Origin: Desulfosarcina widdelii
GTDB lineage: Bacteria; Desulfobacterota; Desulfobacteria; Desulfobacterales; Desulfosarcinaceae
NCBI RefSeq assembly: GCF_009688965.1
Contig: NZ_AP021875.1
Coordinates: 7,111,001-7,175,000 of the forward strand
Length of the DNA stretch: 64,000 nt
Direction of reading: 5' to 3'
Shown piece after piece: positions 45,975 through 55,436 of this stretch. The position numbers were made by a program, and so were the translations under genes. The number at the start of each line of letters is the position of its first letter. Position 1 is the stretch's first letter. The notes beneath the pieces are model-generated. The model worked only from the letters and a program-made list of their open reading frames with translations, made no database searches and was not told where the DNA came from.

Positions 45975-46592
45975 TTATCCATTGTTGCCGGCTTCGAAAA
46001 GATGGCGGTAACGCTCAAAGGAGAAGCGTACATCCGCGAAGTTGTCGAAGGTCACGTCAAAAAAGGCCCAGCCTTCCTTTTTCTTCAGGATTTCAAACAT
46101 CCCCAGGTAGTTGACGAGGATGCGATGCTCCCAGGCAAGCCCCAGATCGCGAATGCCCTGTGTAATGGTGTCCGGGTGGCCCTCGATTTCCAGAAAAGAA
46201 CCAAACGGCATGGCGTCCAGGCACAACAGGGCGTCGTTCAACTGCCAGGTTTCGCGTCGCTTCTCGTAAACCTGGCGGCGAAAGAAGCCCAGGGCATTTA
46301 AAATGGCGTCCATGGTTTCAAAATCGGAAAGGCTCACCTCCAGTTCGCGGTAGACCTTGAAACGATCGTCTTTTTCCGGCGGCGGCGATTTAAACGTCAG
46401 GGTGGTTTGACGATCCTTGCGCAGGCGGAGCAGGCATTTGTTTTTCAGCAGACGGTCGTCTTCGGTTTCATAACGGATGTTGTGCTCCAAGGTGGACTGC
46501 CCGGTGCGGACGGCACCCAGATTCGAGAGCCTGGCACGCAAAGAATCGAGGTCGGAAACATAAAATTTCAATTCGATTTCAAGATGTTCCAT
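45975..46592 (-). CDS. CYTH-domain protein (class IV adenylate cyclase/thiamine-triphosphatase type)
   Basis: A 205-residue CYTH protein with the N-terminal ExExK motif in LEIELKFYV, then alternating basic and acidic strands: KNKCLLRLRKD, TLTFKSPPPEKDDRFKVYRELEV (cited as TLTFKSP and KVYRELEV), and GSFLEIEGHPDTI. These residues line a tunnel that binds triphosphate. The family includes class IV adenylate cyclases (CyaB), inorganic triphosphatases and thiamine triphosphatases; the sequence alone does not decide. It lies alone between the AT-rich islet and rplM, divergent from rplM. Confidence 0.85.
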   Translation of the reverse strand: MEHLEIELKFYVSDLDSLRARLSNLGAVRTGQSTLEHNIRYETEDDRLLKNKCLLRLRKDRQTTLTFKSPPPEKDDRFKVYRELEVSLSDFETMDAILNALGFFRRQVYEKRRETWQLNDALLCLDAMPFGSFLEIEGHPDTITQGIRDLGLAWEHRILVNYLGMFEILKKKEGWAFFDVTFDNFADVRFSFERYRHLFEAGNNG

Positions 46593-46729
46593 GATAGTGG
46601 AAAATTGCAGAAATTGACGTCAATGTCAAAGATTAACCCGCTTGTGACAGGGCAACCGATTTGAAGATATGTGATTTTATCATGCCCTCATCCCGAATAC
46701 GGTTGCCCGTCCGGAGCCAACATTTTTCC

Positions 46730-46758
46730 TTGACACACATGGGATTATCAATTAATAC
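46730..46758 (+). promoter_or_regulatory. Candidate promoter of rplM-rpsI
   Basis: TTGACA at 46730-46735 is separated by 17 bases from TAATAC at 46753-46758, a weak minus-10, 34 bases before the GTG start of rplM. Confidence 0.5.
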
Positions 46759-46792
46759 TCCCTGATTCTAAGAAACGAACAGGAGTTAAAAG

Positions 46793-47230
46793 GTGAAAAA
46801 ATATACGTACAGTGCTAAAAATTCAGACAATCCTGACAAATGGTGGGTTGTCGACGCTGAGGGTGAAGTCTTGGGCCGGCTGGCCTCCAAAGTTGCCGCA
46901 ACCTTGCGTGGCAAGCACAATCCGCTTTTCACGCCCCATGCGGACACGGGGGATTCCGTGGTGGTGATCAATGCCGAAAAGATCGTAATGACCGGCAAAA
47001 AGATGGACAAGAAAAATTACTACCGCCACAGCGGTTACATCGGGGGATTGAAGACCATCACCGCCAGAAAGCTGATGGAAAAACGCCCCGAAGACGTCAT
47101 CCGTTTCGCCGTCAAGGGGATGCTGCCCAAAAACAGTCTGGGCCGCAAACTGTTCAAAAAGCTCAAGGTTTACGCCGGGGATCAGCACCCCCACGAGGCC
47201 CAGCAGCCGGAAACGATGACCATCCAATAA
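46793..47230 (+). CDS. rplM: Large ribosomal subunit protein uL13
   Basis: A 145-residue ribosomal protein. It has the L13 core WWVVDAEGEVLGRLASKVA, VVVINAEKIVMTGKK and the signature block KLFKKLKVYAGDQHPHEAQQPE. It starts with GTG at 46793, seven bases after AGGAG. It forms the standard rplM-rpsI operon with S9 (44-base gap). No leader structure was sought in depth; L13 operons are often autoregulated. Confidence 0.98.
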   Translation: MKKYTYSAKNSDNPDKWWVVDAEGEVLGRLASKVAATLRGKHNPLFTPHADTGDSVVVINAEKIVMTGKKMDKKNYYRHSGYIGGLKTITARKLMEKRPEDVIRFAVKGMLPKNSLGRKLFKKLKVYAGDQHPHEAQQPETMTIQ

Positions 47231-47274
47231 AATATCGCCGAATCACGCTATAACGTCGAGTATTGGGGAAAAAC

Positions 47275-47670
47275 ATGGCAACAGAGAAAACTTATTACGC
47301 TACCGGAAAACGCAAGAACGCCATTGCCCGAACCTGGATTCAACCCGGCACGGGCGTCATTACCGTGAATGATCGTCCCGCCGACGAGTATTTTGCCGTC
47401 AGCACGGCCAGAACCATCCTGCGTCAGCCCCTGACCCTGACCAACAATCTGGATGCCTTTGACATCAAGATCAAAGTCCACGGCGGTGGGATCTCCGGAC
47501 AGGCCGGCGCGGTACGCCACGGCATCACCAAAGCCCTGATCCAGTTCGATCCGGATTTGCGGCCGACCCTGAAAAGAGCCGGATTCGTCAAGCGTGACCC
47601 GAGAGAAAAAGAGCGTAAAAAATACGGGCAGAAGGGTGCCCGGGCACGGTTCCAGTTCTCCAAGCGTTAA
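47275..47670 (+). CDS. rpsI: Small ribosomal subunit protein uS9
   Basis: A 131-residue ribosomal protein with the S9 pattern YYATGKRKNAIARTWI, GGGISGQAGAVRHGI and the C-terminal RDPREKERKKYGQKGARARFQFSKR. The ATG at 47275 has GGGGA upstream; a TTG at 47263 is the alternative. The C-terminal SKR reaches the P-site tRNA. A terminator follows at 47694. Confidence 0.98.
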   Translation: MATEKTYYATGKRKNAIARTWIQPGTGVITVNDRPADEYFAVSTARTILRQPLTLTNNLDAFDIKIKVHGGGISGQAGAVRHGITKALIQFDPDLRPTLKRAGFVKRDPREKERKKYGQKGARARFQFSKR

Positions 47671-47693
47671 TTTTAGCGGTTCCATTTCAAATA

Positions 47694-47728
47694 AAAAAAG
47701 GGAGCAGATCGGATTCTGCTCCCTTTTT
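47694..47728. terminator. Intrinsic terminator after rpsI
   Basis: Hairpin AAAAAGGGAGCAG/CTGCTCCCTTTTT with an eight-base loop lies 24 bases after the rpsI stop. It is symmetrical and can also end the M24 peptidase transcript on the minus strand. Confidence 0.93.
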
Positions 47729-47761
47729 GTGTTGGCGGGTCAGGTTTTTATGTCAGCGGAT

Positions 47762-48961
47762 TCAGACGGTAACGATCTGCTCCTCTGCACGGGTGAGTTG
47801 ACGAAGTCCGGCGGGCGTGACCACGTGGGTGTTTTCGATACCGACGACCCCTTTGCCGGGAAAGATCATCTTCGGTTCCAGCGCAATCGTCATTCCCTCC
47901 TGCAGCTTCGTTTTCTGCCCCTTGGCAAGGAAGGGGAACTCGTCCACCTCCAGTCCCACCCCGTGGCCGATAAAGCGGATACGGTCATCCCCCGCTCCCA
48001 TGAAATTTGCGGCCAGGCCCTTTTCTTGGGCCATTTCCACGGCGGCTTCATAGAGATCGCCGGTGGTGGTCCCCGGCGTGGCCATCTTCTTGACGTGTTC
48101 CTGAACGTCCAGCATGTGCGCGTGGGCCTCTACCAGCATCCGGGGCAGGCGGCCGATGGAGAAGATGCGAGCATGATCGCTGATGTACCCCTGCCAGGCA
48201 AACACGTAATCCAACAGAATCGGTTCGTTGCGCTGGATTTTGCGGAATCCGGCCCCCTGGGCCACGGCCGGACTGACCGAGGCACCCCCGGTGGGCGATG
48301 CCAGAAAGCTCGGTACGGCTGCCGAGGGGCCGGCCATGAGATGCCCGTAGAACATTTCGGCGCCGAACAGACGCATGCGAGCGATTCCCTGGTGGCCTAA
48401 TCGGCGGGCCTGGGCCTCGACCAGGCCCGCCAGTTCGATTTCCGTCATCCCCGGTTGAAGCAGATTGGGCATGAGACCGGCAATCTGGTCGGAAAAGGCC
48501 GCCGCCTGCCGGATCAGATCCAGTTCATAGGGCGATTTCACGGCACGAAGGGTGCGAATCTGAACCGAAATATCCCGGATGTCGCTCTGGGGAAATATTT
48601 TTCGATAGGCGAAGTAGTTGTTGGCCGGCAGCACATCCAGTTCCATTCCCAGGACCGCCGGCGGCTTCAGACCGTGCTCATCGATGATATCCGGCAGCTT
48701 CTTGGGACTTGGAAGGGGTAGAATATTGACCAAGGGCGATTCATCTTGGGCCCGCTCCAGGCTTTTGCGGACCATGAGAAGCGGGGGGCCTTCTGCCGGG
48801 ACGTAGAGATGGGCCTGCTGGATGGTCCCGGAAAAATAGAACAGGTCGGTATTCTGTACGATCAGGGCGCCGTCGACGCCCTCCTGTTGAAGAGATGCCT
48901 GAAGACCTTGAATGCGGGCATCGATTTCGGAAGGCGGTGTAAAGGTTTGTTCCGGGGGCAT
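47762..48961 (-). CDS. M24-family metallopeptidase (Xaa-Pro dipeptidase/aminopeptidase type)
   Basis: A 399-residue cytoplasmic enzyme. N-terminal creatinase-type domain (about 1-160), then the pita-bread catalytic domain. Five metal ligands are in place: D in LLDYVFAW, D in ISDHARIF, H in GHGVGLEVDEFP, E in IALEPKMIF and E in VGIENTH. It cleaves N-terminal residues before proline; the exact specificity is uncertain. I use the ATG at 48961, ten bases after AAGGA; the upstream frame to 49075 is not conserved-looking. Confidence 0.9.
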   Translation of the reverse strand: MPPEQTFTPPSEIDARIQGLQASLQQEGVDGALIVQNTDLFYFSGTIQQAHLYVPAEGPPLLMVRKSLERAQDESPLVNILPLPSPKKLPDIIDEHGLKPPAVLGMELDVLPANNYFAYRKIFPQSDIRDISVQIRTLRAVKSPYELDLIRQAAAFSDQIAGLMPNLLQPGMTEIELAGLVEAQARRLGHQGIARMRLFGAEMFYGHLMAGPSAAVPSFLASPTGGASVSPAVAQGAGFRKIQRNEPILLDYVFAWQGYISDHARIFSIGRLPRMLVEAHAHMLDVQEHVKKMATPGTTTGDLYEAAVEMAQEKGLAANFMGAGDDRIRFIGHGVGLEVDEFPFLAKGQKTKLQEGMTIALEPKMIFPGKGVVGIENTHVVTPAGLRQLTRAEEQIVTV

Positions 48962-49400
48962 GGGCGCAGGGTCCTTTCTCTTTCTATACAAGTATGTGGT
49001 GGCTGAAATCGGTTTCAGGAGCGGATGCCATTCAAAATAAAACCCGGCCTCGTGAAAAGTCAAGGGGTGGGGCACCTATGCATATTTAACACACTGAGAT
49101 TACAGAGAACACAGAGGGTTTGGCGTAGGCCAAACCAAAACGGCATATGGCGGTGACAGTGAGTACGGCCTGCTTCCAAACTCTGATGTAGTGTAGGTCA
49201 GCGGTTTATCCGCGCCCGGATCGTAAAGGTGGGGATAAACCCAGCCACTAAGGTCAAACCTTGATTCCACGCGGAGCATGGGAACCGTGAACCAACAAGG
49301 CATCCTTGAAATGGAGCTATGGTTCATGTATGTTGACGTTTCCATTGACTTGTGCCCTGCATAAGAATCCATCGGTGTCGTCACCGAGCCACAGGCCCCT
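48962..49400. other. Intergenic region before the Yej-like operon
   Basis: These 439 bases hold no gene I can support. A stretch ACACTGAGATTACAGAGAAC onward (49090-49120) is the kind of CACAGAG-rich sequence seen at other intergenic sites, and a segment with GGTTTATCC and GGATAAACC (about 49199-49240) forms an inverted repeat. No clear sigma-70 promoter pair for the transporter operon was found. Confidence 0.4.
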
Positions 49401-50429
49401 ATGACCGCATACTTCATTCGCCGTTTTCTGCTCGTCGTGCCCACCTTTGTCGGGATCACGGTTCTCATTTTCGTGATTACCCGATTCGTGCCCGGCGGTC
49501 CCATCGAGCGCATCATCGCCCAGGCCCAGCAGCAGGCCCTGGAGGGCGGGGGAGGGGCCGCTGTGTCAGAGGCAGTCCAGCGCCAACCCTTGTCCGACGA
49601 CCAGATCGAACTGCTTAAACAATACTACGGCTTCGACAAGCCCGCCCTGGTCAGCTACGCTCTCTGGCTGGGAAAAATCGTGCGCGGGGACCTGGGCACC
49701 TCCACCCGCTATTACGATCCGGTGTGGGAGATGATCCGGGACCGGATTCCTATATCGCTTTACTTCGGGTTGTTGACCATGGTGGCCATGTACGGGATCT
49801 GCATTCCTTTGGGCATTGCCAAGGCGATCCGTCACAAGAGCGTTTTCGACGACGCTTCGTCCGTTCTGGTCTTTGTCGGCTATGCCATTCCCGGGTGGGT
49901 GGCCGGCATCCTGATGATCCTGCTGTTCGCCTCCCACTGGGAAGTGTTCCCCCTGGGAGAACTGGTTGGCGAGAATTTCGAAAACCTATCTTTGTGGGGC
50001 AAGGTGCTGGATCTGGCCTGGCATACGGTGATGCCGCTGGCGGCCTACCTGATCGGCGCCTTCAGTTTCATGACCTTTCTGATGAAAAATACCCTCATGG
50101 ACAATCTGGCCGCCGATTACGTCCGTACGGCCATGGCCAAGGGGCTCACCTTCAAGGGCGCCGTTTTCGGGCACGCCTTGAGAAACAGCCTGATCCCCAT
50201 CGCCACCACGTTCGGCAATAACATCAGCGTGATCCTTTCCGGCTCTTTCCTGGTGGAGAAGGTGTTCAATATCGACGGCATGGGACTGCTGGGATACGAA
50301 TCCGTGGTGGAGCGGGATTACCCGGTGGTGATGGGCGTATTGGCGATTTCCAGCATTTTATTCCTGGTGGGCAACATCCTGTCCGACATGTGTGTGGCAG
50401 CCGTTGACCCGCGGGTGAAATTCGAATAA
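49401..50429 (+). CDS. Peptide ABC importer, permease subunit YejB-like
   Basis: A 342-residue inner-membrane permease of the DppB/OppB class with about six transmembrane helices. The N-terminal VPTFVGITVLIFVITRFVPGGPIE and a long linker QLLKQYYGFDKP-type segment are YejB-like; the EAA-type loop is YVRTAMAKGLTFKGAVFGHALRNSLIPI. It transports oligopeptides (Yej systems import microcin C-like peptides). It leads a five-gene operon. Confidence 0.87.
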   Translation: MTAYFIRRFLLVVPTFVGITVLIFVITRFVPGGPIERIIAQAQQQALEGGGGAAVSEAVQRQPLSDDQIELLKQYYGFDKPALVSYALWLGKIVRGDLGTSTRYYDPVWEMIRDRIPISLYFGLLTMVAMYGICIPLGIAKAIRHKSVFDDASSVLVFVGYAIPGWVAGILMILLFASHWEVFPLGELVGENFENLSLWGKVLDLAWHTVMPLAAYLIGAFSFMTFLMKNTLMDNLAADYVRTAMAKGLTFKGAVFGHALRNSLIPIATTFGNNISVILSGSFLVEKVFNIDGMGLLGYESVVERDYPVVMGVLAISSILFLVGNILSDMCVAAVDPRVKFE

Positions 50430-50439
50430 CGCAACGATC

Positions 50440-51483
50440 ATGGCCCTTAGCCCCCTGACCCTGAAAAAGTTGAAACGGTTCCGCGCCATCAAGCGCGGTT
50501 ATTACGCTTTCGTGCTGCTGCTGGTCCTGATCCTGGGATCGCTGGGGGCCGAACTGCTCGTCAGCAACCGCGCCCTGATCGTCCGCTACCAGGGCAATTG
50601 GTACTTTCCCACCTATGGCGATATCATCCCCGGGAAGGTCTTCGGCCTGGAGTACGAATACGAAACCGACTACCGGCAGCTGGCCCGGCGTTTTACTCAG
50701 GAGAAATCAGACAACTGGGTGCTTTTGCCTCCGGTTCCCTACAACCCATACGAGAACGACCTGCGGAAAGACAGCCTGCCGCCCGAGCCGCCATCATTCC
50801 AGCGGCGCCATTTTCTGGGGACCGACACCTCCGGCCGGGATGTACTGGCCAGGCTGGTCTACGGGTTTCGCATCGCCATCTGGTTTTCCATTGCGCTGCT
50901 GGCATCTACTTACGTAGTGGGCATCAGCATCGGCTGCGCCATGGGCTATTACGGCGGGTGGTTCGACATTCTGCTTCAGCGCATCATCGAGATCTGGTCG
51001 ACGGTACCCTTTTTGTACGTGGTCATCATCATCTCCTCCATCGTGGTGCCCAATTTCTGGTGGCTCATCGGCATCATGGTGATTTTCGGCTGGATGGGCA
51101 TGACCTGGACCATCCGAACGGTGACCTACAAGGAAAAGGCCCGGGATTACGTGCTGGCGGCCAAGGCATTGGGAGCCTCGGACCTGCGGATCATATTCAG
51201 GCACATCCTGCCCAATACCGTATCGTTGATTGTCACCTACATTCCCTTTTCCATCTCCGGCGGCATCGTGGCCCTGACATCCCTGGACTATCTGGGGTTC
51301 GGTCTGCCGCCGCCCACGCCCAGCTGGGGTGAACTGCTGCAGCAGGCCTGGGCCAACTTCAGCGCCTGGTGGCTGGGCTTTTCCGTGATTATTGCCATGG
51401 TCGTCACGCTGGTGGCGGTCACTTTCGTAGGGGAAGCGGTGCGCGAGGCATTCGATCCCAAGATGCATACGGTTTATGAGTGA
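50440..51483 (+). CDS. Peptide ABC importer, permease subunit YejE-like
   Basis: A 347-residue DppC-class permease with six transmembrane helices. It has the YejE hallmark: a large periplasmic insertion after TM1 (ALIVRYQGNWYFPTYGDIIPGKVFGLEYEYETDY, cited as ALIVRYQGNWYFPTYGD and GLEYEYETDY), followed by RRHFLGTDTSGRDVLARLVYGFR. EAA loop: RDYVLAAKALGASDLRIIFRHILPN. The start is ten bases after the upstream gene; the stop overlaps the next gene's start by eight bases. Confidence 0.9.
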   Translation: MALSPLTLKKLKRFRAIKRGYYAFVLLLVLILGSLGAELLVSNRALIVRYQGNWYFPTYGDIIPGKVFGLEYEYETDYRQLARRFTQEKSDNWVLLPPVPYNPYENDLRKDSLPPEPPSFQRRHFLGTDTSGRDVLARLVYGFRIAIWFSIALLASTYVVGISIGCAMGYYGGWFDILLQRIIEIWSTVPFLYVVIIISSIVVPNFWWLIGIMVIFGWMGMTWTIRTVTYKEKARDYVLAAKALGASDLRIIFRHILPNTVSLIVTYIPFSISGGIVALTSLDYLGFGLPPPTPSWGELLQQAWANFSAWWLGFSVIIAMVVTLVAVTFVGEAVREAFDPKMHTVYE

Positions 51484-53371
51484 TTTGAATCGAAACAAAA
51501 TTTTCATACCGGCAATGATCGGGGCGCTGCTTTGCATAATCGGCATCGCCATTGCCGGGTGCACGCCGGAAAAAGAACCTTCGGCTACGGATGGGGCCGG
51601 GCAAGCGGTTGCAGAGCCGGTTCAGCCGGCTCCCATGCCGGTGCGCGAGACCTTGCCTGAAGGCATCCAGTGGCTCACCAACGACAGCGATCCGGTATTT
51701 GCTGATCCGGAAGCTCGGCGGGGCGGCACCCTGCACCTGGCCCTGGACTCGTTTCCGCTGACCTTCCGGGTGGTGGGTCCGGATTCCAACACCAGCTTTC
51801 GCAGCGCCATTCTCGGCAACCAGTTGAGCCTGACCGGCATCCATCCCAACACCCTGAATATCGTTCCCGAACTGGCCACCCACTGGGCCTATGGCAGCGA
51901 CAAGAAAACCATGTACTTCCGGCTCGATCCGGCCGCCCGCTGGTCCGACGGCGTGCCGGTCACGGCCGACGATTTCGCCTATACCCTGGATTTCATGCGC
52001 TCCCCTTTCATCGTGGCGCCCTGGTACAATGATTACTACACCAACGAGATCGAGCGGGTGATCGTCTACGACGATCATACCCTGGCGGTGGTCAGCACCA
52101 AGGCCCAGCCGGATTTGCACCTGAAAATCAGCATCGGCCCGACCCCCCGGCATTTCTTCGATCCTCTGGATCAGGATTTCATCCGCAAGACCAACTGGTC
52201 CGTGGTGCCCAATACCGGCCCCTACCAGATCGACCGCTTCCGCAAGGGACGCTATATCCGTTTCGCGCGCAAAAAGGACTGGTGGGCCAACGACCGGCGC
52301 TATTTCAAAAACCGGTTCAACGTGGACACGGTGCTTTATAAGGTGATCCGCGATCCCAACCTCCAGTGGGAATATTTCAAGAAAGGCAAGCTGGACGTCT
52401 ATCCGGCCACGGTTCCCAAGTACTGGCATATCAAGACCCGAACCCCGGTGGTGGAAAAGGGATACGTTCACAAGATGTGGTTTTTCAACGACACCCCCCA
52501 GTCGGCCATGGGCCTTTGGATGAACCTGGATCGCGAAATCTTCAAGGATGTCAACCTGCGTTATGCTTTTGCCCATGCCATGAACGTAAAAAAGGTGATC
52601 ACCCAGGTGCTGCGCAACGATTATTTTCGCTTGGAGAGCGCCTACGTGGGCTACGGTCCGTACACCGATACGAGCATCAGGGCGCGCCGCTACAATCTGG
52701 ACAAGGTGAGAGAATACATGACCCGGTCGGGCTGGCAGCGCGGTCCCGACGGTATCTGGGCCAAAAACGGCCGGCGCTACAGCGTGGAAGTGGTCTACTA
52801 CCGGGACGATCACACCCAGCGGCTGGTGGTGCTCAAGGAGGAGGCCCGCAAGGCGGGCATCGAACTGAACCTGCTCAAACTCGATCCGTCCACGGCCTTT
52901 AAGAAGATCCTGGAAAAGCGCCACGACGTGGCCTGGCTGGGGTGGAGCACGGGGATGCGTCCCCATTTCTGGGAGTTCTGGCATTCGGTCAATGCCCACA
53001 AGGGGCAGACCAACAACGTGACCAACACCGACGATCCGGAAATGGACCGACTCATCGATGCTTACCGCAATTCTTTGGACGAACAGGAGCGCATCGATCT
53101 GGCCCATCGCATCCAGCAGCGGGTACACGAGATCGGTGCCTATGTGCCCACTTTCATGGTGCCTTATTTCCGGGAGGTGTACTGGCGCTGGTGGCGGCTG
53201 CCGGACCCGCCGGCCACGCGAACCTCGGGCAGTCTGTTCAGCGCATTCGACAGCTCCAGCGGCGGCCTGTTCTGGTTCGACCCGCAGTTGGCCGAGCAGA
53301 CGCGCAACGCCATGGCCGACGGTGTTGCCTTCCCTCCAGTGACGATCAGGGATGAAACCTACAAGCCATGA
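51476..53371 (+). CDS. Peptide ABC importer, family 5 solute-binding lipoprotein, YejA-like
   Basis: A 631-residue extracytoplasmic binding lipoprotein; lipobox IAGC, Cys29. Family 5 pattern includes GGTLHLALDSFPLTFR, FRLDPAARWSDGVPVTADDFAYTL and the YejA-like YVHKMWFFNDTPQSAMGLWMNL. It captures oligopeptides for the two permeases. It overlaps the YejE gene by eight bases and the following ATPase gene by four bases. Confidence 0.93.
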   Translation: MSDLNRNKIFIPAMIGALLCIIGIAIAGCTPEKEPSATDGAGQAVAEPVQPAPMPVRETLPEGIQWLTNDSDPVFADPEARRGGTLHLALDSFPLTFRVVGPDSNTSFRSAILGNQLSLTGIHPNTLNIVPELATHWAYGSDKKTMYFRLDPAARWSDGVPVTADDFAYTLDFMRSPFIVAPWYNDYYTNEIERVIVYDDHTLAVVSTKAQPDLHLKISIGPTPRHFFDPLDQDFIRKTNWSVVPNTGPYQIDRFRKGRYIRFARKKDWWANDRRYFKNRFNVDTVLYKVIRDPNLQWEYFKKGKLDVYPATVPKYWHIKTRTPVVEKGYVHKMWFFNDTPQSAMGLWMNLDREIFKDVNLRYAFAHAMNVKKVITQVLRNDYFRLESAYVGYGPYTDTSIRARRYNLDKVREYMTRSGWQRGPDGIWAKNGRRYSVEVVYYRDDHTQRLVVLKEEARKAGIELNLLKLDPSTAFKKILEKRHDVAWLGWSTGMRPHFWEFWHSVNAHKGQTNNVTNTDDPEMDRLIDAYRNSLDEQERIDLAHRIQQRVHEIGAYVPTFMVPYFREVYWRWWRLPDPPATRTSGSLFSAFDSSSGGLFWFDPQLAEQTRNAMADGVAFPPVTIRDETYKP

Positions 53372-54372
53372 ATAAACGCCGAACCATCCTGACCATCGAC
53401 CGCCTGGTGGCCGCTTTCGACACCGAAAGCGGACGGGTACGGGCCGTTGACGGCGTCAACCTGGCCCTTACGGCCGGCAGTATTCTCGGGCTGGTGGGCG
53501 AATCGGGCTGCGGCAAGAGCGTAACGGCCCTGTCCATCATGCGGCTGTTGCCCCGTCCGGCCGGGGTTATCGAGAGTGGCTCCATAAGCTTGAACGGAAC
53601 GGATCTGGTCCGGTTGCCGGCAGAAGAGATGCAGCGGATCAGGGGCGGAAAAATCGCCATGATTTTCCAGGAGCCCATGACGGCGCTGAATCCGGTCCAT
53701 CGTATCGGCAGGCAGTTGCTGGAGGTCTTCGAGATGCATCGTCCGGAGCTGGACGGCGATGACCGCTTCGCGGCTGCCGTGAATCTGATGCAGCGCGTGG
53801 GGATTCCCGAGGCCCGGGAACGCATGGCCGCCTATCCCCACCAGATTTCCGGCGGCATGCGGCAGCGGGTGATGATCGCCATGGCCCTGGCCGGCAAACC
53901 GGATGTGCTCATCGCAGACGAACCGACCACGGCGCTGGACGTCACCATCCAGGCCCAGATCCTGGAGCTGATCCTGGACCTGCAAAAAGAGACCGGCATG
54001 GCCGTAATCTTCATTACCCATGACCTGGGCGTCATCGCCCGGATCTGCGAGGATGTGGCCGTGATGTACGCCGGGCAGATCGTTGAATCCGCACCGGTAA
54101 GGGCGTTGTTCAACGACCCGCAACACCCCTATACCCGGGGCCTGCTGGCCGCCATGCCGAGGCTTACTTCGACGGCCAAGCGCCCCTTGCCCATCATCCG
54201 GGGAACCGTGCCTGCGCTGGATCAACTGCCTCCGGGCTGCCGGTTTCAGAACCGCTGCCCCCACGTGATGGACAAATGCAAAAAGAAATTGCCGGAACCG
54301 GTGCCGGTGGACGATACGCACTGGGCCCGCTGTTTTTTACTGGAACCCCATGACGGCATCGACACAAAATAA
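53368..54372 (+). CDS. Peptide ABC importer ATP-binding protein, DppD-like
   Basis: A 334-residue ATPase: Walker A GESGCGKS, Q-loop, signature ISGGMRQRVMIAMALAG, Walker B VLIADEPTTALDVT, and the C-terminal oligopeptide-type extension CRFQNRCPHVM ending in the four-Cys Fe-S-like pattern of the Dpp/Opp family. In Yej systems one ATPase gene with two fused halves is usual; here the ATPases are separate genes. Its start overlaps yejA by four bases. Confidence 0.93.
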   Translation: MNKRRTILTIDRLVAAFDTESGRVRAVDGVNLALTAGSILGLVGESGCGKSVTALSIMRLLPRPAGVIESGSISLNGTDLVRLPAEEMQRIRGGKIAMIFQEPMTALNPVHRIGRQLLEVFEMHRPELDGDDRFAAAVNLMQRVGIPEARERMAAYPHQISGGMRQRVMIAMALAGKPDVLIADEPTTALDVTIQAQILELILDLQKETGMAVIFITHDLGVIARICEDVAVMYAGQIVESAPVRALFNDPQHPYTRGLLAAMPRLTSTAKRPLPIIRGTVPALDQLPPGCRFQNRCPHVMDKCKKKLPEPVPVDDTHWARCFLLEPHDGIDTK

Positions 54373-55363
54373 CGAAGCATTGCTTCAGGTGGAAAACCTG
54401 AAAATGCACTTTCTCATCCGCGGCGGCGTGCTGCGCAGAAAAGTCGGCGCGGTGTATGCTGTGGACGGGGTTTCTCTTTCGGTGGAAAACGGACAGACGC
54501 TGGGATTGGTGGGTGAATCCGGATGCGGCAAGACCACCGTGGGACGCTGTATCCTGCGGCTGCTGAAGCCTACGGACGGAAAGGTGATCTTCCAGGGAAA
54601 AGATCTGCTCACCGCCGGCGGCAGCGTGATGAGAAAAAGCCGCCGCCAGCTGCAGATGATCTTCCAGGACCCCTTCGAATCCCTCAATGCGCGCCACACG
54701 GTGGGCGATATCCTGGCCGAGCCTTTCGTGATCCATCGCATGGGAGACGACCGGCAGCGCCGGCAGTCCGTCGGTGAACTGCTGGAGCGCGTGGGGCTCT
54801 CCGACGATGCCCGCAACCGCTTTCCCCATGAGTTTTCCGGCGGCCAGCGGCAGCGCATCGGCATCGCCCGGTCCATTGCCCTGAAGCCCAAGCTGGTGGT
54901 TTGCGACGAGCCGGTTTCGGCCCTGGACGTTTCCATCCAGTCCCAAATTCTCAATCTTCTGCTGGAACTGCAGCGGGAAATGGGGCTCAGCTACCTGTTC
55001 ATCGCCCACGATCTGGCCGTGGTCAAACACGTGTCCGACCGGATTGCCGTGATGTACCTGGGGCGGATCGTGGAATACGCGTCGGCCGAAACGCTTTACG
55101 AAAGCCCGCTGCATCCCTACACGCAGGCGCTCATCGCAGCTATCCCCGATCCGGACCCGGACAAACGGGATGCCCCGCAGCCGGTGCTGCAGGGCGATGT
55201 GCCTTCTCCCATTCACCCGCCGGCGGGATGCCATTTCCATCCCCGCTGCCCCTACGCGCGCTCCCGCTGTAAAATCGAAACGCCGATCCTGACCCCATAT
55301 CCGAAATTCGGCAACGACCACCTGACGGCGTGTCATTACGCCGGACGGCTGGAGGAGAAGTAA
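54350..55363 (+). CDS. Peptide ABC importer ATP-binding protein, DppF-like
   Basis: A 337-residue partner ATPase: Walker A GESGCGKT, signature FSGGQRQRIGIARSIAL, Walker B VVCDEPVSALDVSIQ, and the C-terminal cysteine extension CHFHPRCPYARSRC. It overlaps the DppD-like gene by 23 bases and closes the operon. No intrinsic terminator is clear immediately downstream; the inverted-repeat element at 55437 follows. Confidence 0.93.
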   Translation: MTASTQNNEALLQVENLKMHFLIRGGVLRRKVGAVYAVDGVSLSVENGQTLGLVGESGCGKTTVGRCILRLLKPTDGKVIFQGKDLLTAGGSVMRKSRRQLQMIFQDPFESLNARHTVGDILAEPFVIHRMGDDRQRRQSVGELLERVGLSDDARNRFPHEFSGGQRQRIGIARSIALKPKLVVCDEPVSALDVSIQSQILNLLLELQREMGLSYLFIAHDLAVVKHVSDRIAVMYLGRIVEYASAETLYESPLHPYTQALIAAIPDPDPDKRDAPQPVLQGDVPSPIHPPAGCHFHPRCPYARSRCKIETPILTPYPKFGNDHLTACHYAGRLEEK

Positions 55364-55436
55364 AGGACGTTTATTGGCAGCGTTCCGGAAGCGTATATTG
55401 GGCCGTACGTGTTTACGGCATTGAAACCCTCGGACG

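Noticed and set aside
49100..49516. 138-codon minus-strand frame before the Yej-like operon
   Set aside because: It overlaps the real start of the YejB-like gene, has no ribosome-binding site and no family resemblance.
51419..53128. 569-codon minus-strand frame
   Set aside because: It is antisense to the YejA-like gene, with no ribosome-binding site or recognisable motif.
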